Translations under genes and position numbers: made by a program
Shown here: piece after piece, positions 7,083 through 11,813 of the stretch
Layout: each line of letters opens with the position of its first letter
Numbering within the stretch: position 1 is the stretch's first letter
Source of the DNA: Deferribacteraceae bacterium
GTDB lineage: Bacteria > Chrysiogenota > Deferribacteres > Deferribacterales > JAISNW01
Assembly: GCA_031278965.1 (NCBI GenBank)
Contig: JAITJJ010000120.1
Location: 1 to 11,813, forward strand
Direction of reading: 5' to 3'
DNA length: 11,813 nucleotides
Notes under the pieces: generated by a model
Told to the model about the DNA's origin: nothing
The model's input: the letters and a program-made list of their open reading frames with translations, nothing else
Databases searched by the model: none

Positions 7083-7110
7083 ACTATACCTTCAATCTTT
7101 TTTTACGCAA
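7083..7110 (-). promoter_or_regulatory. Candidate promoter for the leader ORF and SDR paralogue 1
   Basis: On the minus strand TTGCGT (7110-7105) is followed after 16 bases by TATAGT (7088-7083), five of six matches to the -10 consensus but a weak -35. Transcription would start near 7076, placing conserved element copy 1 about 55 bases into the transcript. I see no equally good plus-strand promoter for the divergent SDR in the 7021-7139 stretch. That stretch holds pyrimidine runs and no gene. Confidence 0.4.
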
Positions 7111-7139
7111 GCTCTTTTTCAATATCCGGTTCGGAAAAA

Positions 7140-7166
7140 GTGATCATTTTAAACGTAGGTTTAAAA
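7140..7166 (+). promoter_or_regulatory. Conserved leader element, copy 2 (in front of SDR paralogue 2)
   Basis: GTGATCA, four variable bases, AAACGTAGG and TTTAAAA repeat the block order of copy 1 with one base deleted and about four substitutions. Similarity continues weakly into the following G-C/T-GAC. It is oriented towards the plus-strand SDR as copy 1 is towards the minus-strand one, so together they form an imperfect inverted repeat with 119 bp between. It ends 39 bases before the SDR start and is followed by a five-codon mini-ORF (ATG at 7176, TAA at 7191). Confidence 0.6.
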
Positions 7167-7205
7167 GCGACAACAATGAAATTATACAAATAACGGAGTA
7201 TGCTC

Positions 7206-8240
7206 ATGGTGCATTTGGTGACTGGCGGAAGCGGTTTTTTGGGGAATCTTATAGCGTTAAGTCTTTTGGAATCTGGAGAAAAAGTTCGCGTATTGGATAC
7301 ATGGCGGGATTATACTCAACCTGCTGATATTGAATACATAGAGGCGGATGTCAGAGATTCGGAAGCAGTCGCCAAAGCTATGAAAGGCGTGGATGTTGTT
7401 CATCACAATGCGGCACTAGTCCCTTTGACAAAATCAGGAAATAAATTTCGGGAAGTCAATGTGGACGGCTCAAGGATAGTCGCCAAAGAGGCTGTCAATG
7501 CAGGGGTTTCTTACTTTATTCATATGAGTTCCAGCGCCCTTTTTGGTAACTCCCAATGTCCTATTACAGATAAAACTCCTTACAGTCCGGTGGAAATCTA
7601 CGGACGAGCAAAGATGGACGGGGAAATGGCCGTTATAGATGTCTGCAAGCAGTCCAATTTGCCGTTATTGGTCATACGTCCCAGAACAATGCTTGGGCTT
7701 AGGCGGCTGGGGATATTTCAGATATTGTTTGATTGGATAAGCACTAACTATAATATATATGTTATTGGCAACGGGAATCAGCCCTATCAATTCCTGCATG
7801 CTCAAGACTTCATGGATGCTTATATGTTAGCCATGCAAAAAGGGAAAACAGGGGTATTCAATGCCGGCGCAAAGGATTTTGGGACTTTGCGGGAAGCTTT
7901 GGAAAATCTTATTGTATATGCGGGTTCAACTTCCAAAGTTAAATCGTTGCCTGCAAAACTCAGCATTGCCTGCCTGCAGCTTTTGGATAAAGTATCATTA
8001 AGCCCCCTTGCCCCTTGGCACTATCTAACATATCATAAACCTTTTTATTTTGATGTATCGCCTTTGCTTGAGCTTGGTTGGAAGCCAAAATATTCTAACG
8101 ATTTAATGTTCAGAGAGAGTTATGATTGGTTTATAAACAACCCTGAAGAAGCAAAAAAAATGACTGAAGGGCATGCCAGCCCGCATAGATCAACAATAAA
8201 ACAGGGAATATTAAATTTAGTTAAGATGCTTTCCAAATAA
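7206..8240 (+). CDS. Extended SDR, NAD(P)-dependent epimerase/dehydratase family (paralogue 2)
   Basis: 344-aa extended short-chain dehydrogenase with GGSGFLG at 7-13, Asp31 after strand 2 (NAD preference likely), SSS at 108-110 and catalytic Tyr132/Lys136 in YGRAK. Shared blocks with the SDR at 5891-6922 (DVVHHN, RPRT-x-LG, RLGIFQILF, ESYDW, HRS-x-x-KQGIL near the C-terminus) make them clear paralogues, yet diverged enough to suggest different substrates. The C-terminal basic-hydrophobic helix ending NLVKMLSK could tether the enzyme to a membrane. I chose the ATG at 7206 over the one at 7200 because CGGAG (7194-7198) is 7 bases before the former and only 1 before the latter. It is convergent with the next gene, 11 bp away, with no clear terminator between. 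Confidence 0.88.
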   Translation: MVHLVTGGSGFLGNLIALSLLESGEKVRVLDTWRDYTQPADIEYIEADVRDSEAVAKAMKGVDVVHHNAALVPLTKSGNKFREVNVDGSRIVAKEAVNAGVSYFIHMSSSALFGNSQCPITDKTPYSPVEIYGRAKMDGEMAVIDVCKQSNLPLLVIRPRTMLGLRRLGIFQILFDWISTNYNIYVIGNGNQPYQFLHAQDFMDAYMLAMQKGKTGVFNAGAKDFGTLREALENLIVYAGSTSKVKSLPAKLSIACLQLLDKVSLSPLAPWHYLTYHKPFYFDVSPLLELGWKPKYSNDLMFRESYDWFINNPEEAKKMTEGHASPHRSTIKQGILNLVKMLSK

Positions 8241-8251
8241 AGTTTAAACCG

Positions 8252-9316
8252 TTATTTTATCAGTTTTTTCCGTTCCTCCGGCTGCTGCATAAGCCATTCT
8301 ATACTTCTTCTCATCCCTTCCCTCAGATCAATCTGCGGGTTATACCCCAACTCCCGAACAGCTTTTTCCACAGAACATGCAATACTCTGGTTCATCTCGG
8401 AAAGCACATGAATCTTTTGATGATACACTCCAGCCTTTTGCATACAGAAATCCATAAGGCGCGCAACATCCGCCGCAACGGAAGGGAGTTTCATTCTCTT
8501 ATGACGGCACGGGATATTAAAGTCCTTTTCCATAACCTCTTCAATTGTGTCCACTATTTCCCGCATCTCGTAAGGGCGGCGGTCTGCAATCCAATATATC
8601 CCGCCCACGGCGTTTTCCGCCTTTGCCGCCAATATCATCCCCTGAGCCAAGTTATCAATATAGCTCATGGAGCGGCGGCTTATCCCTTTGCCCAAAGTAG
8701 GCGCCTTCCCATCTCGGATCATGCAAAAAAACTCCGTTTGTCTGGGGGGCTGGAACGGTCCGTAGAACCATGGCGCCCTGATGATGACTGTTTCCAAACC
8801 GCTTCCTTTTGTTATCCGCTCTTTTATTGAAAGCTCCATCAACATTTTGGATTTGCCGTAACCCATATACGGATTATACGGGGAATTTTCATCAAAGAGG
8901 TGGTCGGGGTGGGGGTTGCACCCGATCGGAGAGTTGGACGACATTATCACAATACGTTTTACCTTTGCACTTTCGGCTTCTTCCCAAATATTTACCGCAC
9001 CATTGGTGTTTATTTTTTTAAATTGCGAAACTTTTTTTGGATGAATTATCCCCGCACAGTGGTATACAACAGCGTTTTTAGCGTCTTGGAAAAACTCTTT
9101 AAGCGTTTCCCTGTCTGTAATATCTCCGCGGCATATCTTTACGTCAGAGGATATTTTTACCAGATCATCAGCGTTTTCATTGGGAAGTAAAAGGCAGCGG
9201 ACAGAGGGCTTTTTTTTGGAACGGGGTATGGCACCTGGGATTCCGTTTACTACTCCGTTGACAAGACCCCGCCCCAGCCACCCTGCGGCTCCCGTAATCA
9301 GAACCAAATCACTCAT
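8252..9316 (-). CDS. Extended SDR of the UbiA/GMC operon
   Basis: 354-aa extended SDR with GAAGWLG at 9-15, GDITD near 64-68, SSN at 126-128 and catalytic Tyr153/Lys157 in YGKSK. It differs from the two paralogues at 5891 and 7206: it has a longer first loop, no HRS-x-x-KQGIL tail, and a basic end (EERKKLIK). The ATG (9316-9314) overlaps the stop of the upstream oxidoreductase as ATGA, with GAGG nearby, so the two proteins are made together. The likely role is NAD(P)H-dependent reduction, or oxidation, of the oxidoreductase product. This is the arrangement expected for a two-step epimerisation, but the substrate is not visible from sequence. Last gene of its operon. Confidence 0.86.
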   Translation of the reverse strand: MSDLVLITGAAGWLGRGLVNGVVNGIPGAIPRSKKKPSVRCLLLPNENADDLVKISSDVKICRGDITDRETLKEFFQDAKNAVVYHCAGIIHPKKVSQFKKINTNGAVNIWEEAESAKVKRIVIMSSNSPIGCNPHPDHLFDENSPYNPYMGYGKSKMLMELSIKERITKGSGLETVIIRAPWFYGPFQPPRQTEFFCMIRDGKAPTLGKGISRRSMSYIDNLAQGMILAAKAENAVGGIYWIADRRPYEMREIVDTIEEVMEKDFNIPCRHKRMKLPSVAADVARLMDFCMQKAGVYHQKIHVLSEMNQSIACSVEKAVRELGYNPQIDLREGMRRSIEWLMQQPEERKKLIK

Positions 9317-10788
9317 TTCAACCTCGCTTTATTAAGAAAATGTTCCATATTTCTCCGCACAAGGGCAAGAAGCGTTCCCTGCGGATTTACTCCGGGTGCT
9401 GTCGGCAGAATACCTGCATCCGAGATATAAATATCTTCCGCTGCATATAATTTCCCCCATTCATCCACCGGCCCCAGAGCGGAATCTCCTGCCATCGCCA
9501 TAGCAGATGTCAGGTGTATTGTCATTAAAGATGATTTTGAGGGCGGCAAAGCGTTGGGGAGAGAGGAAAGATCATCAATTTTATTAAACGGATTTAAGCC
9601 AGTGATTGTTGGATAAAGGGCTGTTGCACCCGCCGCAAAGAGAAGTTTGGAGAGGTTCTTCAGAGCCGCCGAAAGCAGTATCATATCCCTGCGGGTTAGA
9701 GAACACGTCACCAGCGGATTTGAAAAATGTGGAAGAGAGCGAACCCGCCCCCTCCCTTCCGGCGTAATCATCGCATAATAAATCGCCATCTGTTTCCAAC
9801 AGTTGCGCACAATGTCTAGCCCCTGCGGTTGATTAAGCATAGAAACCGACAAATAATGCGGGTTGCTTATGGAGCACCCGAAACTGATACCTTCAAACTC
9901 TTTGACTTGGTGGACAGGCACCCCCATATCAATGCTGTTCATCTCTTCCGGAAATAGGGCAACTACTTTTATTGTGGGGTGCATGTGGAGAGCATGCCCA
10001 AACTTTCCCTTAAACCCTGATTGTGCAAGAAGTGCAGGGGTTTGAACGGCGCCTGCCGCCAAAAAAAGATTTCGGCAGCGCAACGCTATATTATACGGTT
10101 TGCCTTCTTCCAAGCATATACGCACTCCTTCCGCAACCCAGAAATTTTTTTCACGTTTTATTTTCGTCACCCGCACGCCGGAGGCAAGTTTAGCTCCGGC
10201 TTTCAGAGCCCTGGGAAGATAGGTTTTCGTCATAGTTTGTCTTTCGCCTGAGGGCTGTGCCACATCATACCTATGCCAGCGGGGAACCTCAAGGCACTTC
10301 CAACCGAGAGCTTCCGAACCCTCGGCAAGCAAACAGGACGCAACGGGCGGCGGGCAAGGGAGTTTGGATACGCAGATATCTTTCTCTATCTGAGAAGCAA
10401 ATTTTATTATATCTTTATACGAAAGGCTTGCCAACCTATAGTCTTTTTTCCACCGCTCACATACCTCTTCCGGCAGACGGTGATAGAGCCCGCTGTTTAT
10501 CTCGCTCCCGCCTCCCAGAGTGATTGCCTCCACATACTGCACTCTCGGCTTGCCGAAAGCCATTGTTACTCCGCCGTTGCGGTATTGGTATTGCATTTCA
10601 TCAACAGAAAACGGCGGGATCTTATCTTTTGAGTGATATATCCCCTCTTCCAATATCATAACATCTCTGCCTGCTTCCGCCAGCATACAGGCGGCAAGGC
10701 TGCCTCCTGGGCCGCTGCCGACCACAATATTTTCATATAGATCAAAGTCGTAGGCGGCGCTTGCAAAAAACTCTTTTTCAATATTCAT
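9313..10788 (-). CDS. GMC-type FAD-dependent oxidoreductase
   Basis: 491-aa flavoenzyme of the glucose-methanol-choline oxidoreductase superfamily, which oxidises alcohols to aldehydes or ketones. Visible motifs are the FAD dinucleotide loop GSGPGG at 24-29 with acidic ILEEG at 46-49, the GMC signature LGGGSEINSGLYHR at 91-104, AAGAVQTPALL at 244-254, HLTSAMAMAG at 425-434 (position of the usual H-x-x-GT-x-x-MG), and SDAGILPTAPGVNPQGT at 456-472. The GVNPQGT Asn matches the cholesterol-oxidase type of active site. There is no signal peptide or Tat motif, so it is cytoplasmic or membrane-peripheral. It overlaps the upstream 122-aa gene by 11 bp and the downstream SDR by 4 bp. The substrate is unknown; a long-chain or polyprenyl-linked alcohol fits the neighbours. 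Confidence 0.87.
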   Translation of the reverse strand: MNIEKEFFASAAYDFDLYENIVVGSGPGGSLAACMLAEAGRDVMILEEGIYHSKDKIPPFSVDEMQYQYRNGGVTMAFGKPRVQYVEAITLGGGSEINSGLYHRLPEEVCERWKKDYRLASLSYKDIIKFASQIEKDICVSKLPCPPPVASCLLAEGSEALGWKCLEVPRWHRYDVAQPSGERQTMTKTYLPRALKAGAKLASGVRVTKIKREKNFWVAEGVRICLEEGKPYNIALRCRNLFLAAGAVQTPALLAQSGFKGKFGHALHMHPTIKVVALFPEEMNSIDMGVPVHQVKEFEGISFGCSISNPHYLSVSMLNQPQGLDIVRNCWKQMAIYYAMITPEGRGRVRSLPHFSNPLVTCSLTRRDMILLSAALKNLSKLLFAAGATALYPTITGLNPFNKIDDLSSLPNALPPSKSSLMTIHLTSAMAMAGDSALGPVDEWGKLYAAEDIYISDAGILPTAPGVNPQGTLLALVRRNMEHFLNKARLK

Positions 10789-11146
10789 TCAGTCGCCCTT
10801 CTCTTTCAATATTGGAGAAGATATAAAATGCGGTAAGGGTTTTATAGAAAAATATGAAATCGCGTCCGGGGCCGGGAATCTTGTTCCAACGGGAAATTAC
10901 GCGTTTGCGGGCATCCGGGTGTATGCGGCAGAAAAGCCCCCGTTCCGTCAGCAAGCTGAGAAAATTTATTGCAATGGCAAGGATTAAAAAGGCGGGGCGG
11001 ATATAATCCAACAAGTTTTTTGCTTGTGCGTCAACAAAGCGGGCGCAGGGTAAAACAGCGTCCGCATCATCAGCGGATGTTTTAATCTCTTGAAAGAGGC
11101 TCCACGTGATTGCCGAAGAAGTATCATAAAGAATTTTCATAAGCAT
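10778..11146 (-). CDS. 122-aa protein with one hydrophobic segment, probable partner of the GMC oxidoreductase
   Basis: Small protein with one likely membrane helix at about residues 51-66 (PAFLILAIAINFLSLL). After it comes a basic region with the pattern F-x-x-IHPDARKRVISRW, then RDFIFFYKTLTAFYIFS. That pattern (residue requiring R-x-x-x-x-x-W, then R-x-x-x-x-x-x-K-T and aromatic-FS) recalls the N-terminal membrane-proximal module of long-chain alcohol oxidases, where it is fused to the FAD domain. Here it would be a separate subunit made just upstream of the GMC enzyme, with an 11-bp overlap. The ATG at 11146 follows AGGGG at 7-base spacing; a second ATG at 11140 overlaps the UbiA stop as ATGA and is also possible. 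The family comparison is from memory, so confidence in function is low. Confidence 0.68.
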   Translation of the reverse strand: MLMKILYDTSSAITWSLFQEIKTSADDADAVLPCARFVDAQAKNLLDYIRPAFLILAIAINFLSLLTERGLFCRIHPDARKRVISRWNKIPGPGRDFIFFYKTLTAFYIFSNIEREGRLNEY

Positions 11147-11813
11147 TTAAAAACCCCTGCGGAAGCGGCGAGATATATTAAAAAGCCTAAACCGCCCAAC
11201 AAATAACTCAGTTTATCGTGAAGCACAAATTTCACAGGATCATAATTCATTTTTCCGCGCTCCGCAAGCAAAAGCAATCTTGTGAATAAAAAAAAGAGAA
11301 GCGGGCATAAAAGGAGGAGGAGAGCCGGCTCTTTATAGTAAACAACTGAATTTTCATCCCCCGCGTAGAGCATTAGGGTCAGAACAGCGCTGCATATACT
11401 TCCGGCAGCCATAGGTGTGAGAGTGCGGATATCATGGGGGAGATATGCCCTCCTTTTGCTACGAGTATCTAGCCGGCGCAACTCGGAGATACGTTTTATG
11501 ACGGAGAGCGCCACAAAGGTGAAAAAGGAAAAACAGATTATCCATAGGGAGATGCTAAAATTTATCGCAGCTACCCCCGCGGCAATACGAAGGGTGTAAA
11601 GAGTTGTCAGAACAACTATATCCGCCAGAAGCAGTTGTTTAAAGAAATTTGAGTATAAAAGTGTCAGAACCAGATAACTTAGCCCACAAATAAAAAAGAT
11701 CGGGTTGACAAGGAGAGCTGATAACAGCCCCAATACAGAGAGAACTGCAGCAAAAGCGCACCCTAAATGAAGGGGCAAACTACCGGAGGAAAAAGGACGG
11801 TTTCGCTTCTCAG
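11137..11813 (-). CDS. UbiA-family prenyltransferase, decaprenyl-phosphate phosphoribosyltransferase-like (N-terminus missing)
   Basis: Integral membrane enzyme, cut at the window edge; the frame is open to base 11813, so the 5' end and the first Asp-rich motif lie outside. The first visible residues EKRNRPFSSG match the H-P-x-KR-x-RP-x-x-SG that follows that motif in the DPPR-synthase branch of UbiA (Rv3806c type). Further branch features are LLADIVVLTTLYTLRIAAG, an IKRISELRR cytoplasmic loop, and a C-terminal DPVKFVLHDKLS before the last helix. About six or seven hydrophobic helices are visible, of the family's usual nine. The expected reaction is transfer of a phosphoribosyl or other phospho-linked group onto a polyprenyl phosphate, though other UbiA acceptors are possible. 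It is the first visible gene of the operon with the 122-aa protein, the GMC oxidoreductase and the SDR. Confidence 0.83.
   Translation of the reverse strand, partial: EKRNRPFSSGSLPLHLGCAFAAVLSVLGLLSALLVNPIFFICGLSYLVLTLLYSNFFKQLLLADIVVLTTLYTLRIAAGVAAINFSISLWIICFSFFTFVALSVIKRISELRRLDTRSKRRAYLPHDIRTLTPMAAGSICSAVLTLMLYAGDENSVVYYKEPALLLLLCPLLFFLFTRLLLLAERGKMNYDPVKFVLHDKLSYLLGGLGFLIYLAASAGVFKCL

Noticed and set aside
6993..7166. Insertion-sequence terminal inverted repeats
   Set aside because: The 119 bp between them encodes no transposase and I see no target-site duplication. Their orientation relative to each paralogue fits a shared regulatory element better.
8241..8251. Bidirectional terminator between the convergent SDR genes
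   Set aside because: The 11-bp gap holds only a short GTTTAAAC palindrome without a GC-rich stem, too weak to call a terminator.

Overview
The window comes from a bacterial chromosome of moderate G+C content. It has dense operons, ATGA-type stop/start overlaps and AGGAG-like ribosome binding sites. Nothing in it fixes the phylum. The gene content (tilS-hpt coupling, a DinG-type Fe-S helicase, a UbiA/GMC/SDR lipid-type cluster) fits a Gram-negative-type or deep-branching lineage, but that is only an impression.

Left block (1-4512, all minus strand): a housekeeping operon read right to left as dinG-like helicase, pgi (glucose-6-phosphate isomerase), tilS (tRNA-Ile lysidine synthetase) and hpt (hypoxanthine phosphoribosyltransferase, cut by the window edge). 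The genes are 18 bp apart or overlap (29 bp, 4 bp). A near-consensus sigma70 promoter (TTGACA-N17-TAGAAT) lies so close to the helicase ATG that the mRNA would be essentially leaderless. A perfect palindrome sits inside its spacer.

Middle block (4513-5890): an AT-rich single gene for an XRE-type helix-turn-helix regulator with a large unrecognised C-terminal region. Its HTH domain continues in frame upstream of every ATG/GTG/TTG, and the ribosome binding site points to an AUA start. Tandem 9-bp repeats overlap its candidate promoter. A hairpin (4566-4582) separates it from the helicase promoter. A weak 71-codon ORF lies between it and the next gene.

Right block (5891-11813): two divergent paralogous extended short-chain dehydrogenases (SDRs) are separated by a regulatory region. 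That region carries the same roughly 27-bp element in front of each gene, in mirror orientation, plus a 19-codon leader ORF overlapping the start of the left gene. Next, on the minus strand and convergent with the second SDR, is a tight operon beginning beyond the window: a UbiA-family prenyltransferase resembling polyprenyl-phosphate phosphoribosyltransferases, a 122-aa membrane-linked protein, a GMC-type FAD oxidoreductase, and a third SDR. A prenyltransferase with an FAD oxidase and an NAD(P) SDR recalls the logic of mycobacterial Rv3806c-DprE1-DprE2 (attach ribose to a polyprenyl carrier, oxidise, reduce), but with an unrelated flavoenzyme fold. I infer a lipid-carrier or lipid-modifying pathway; its product is unknown.
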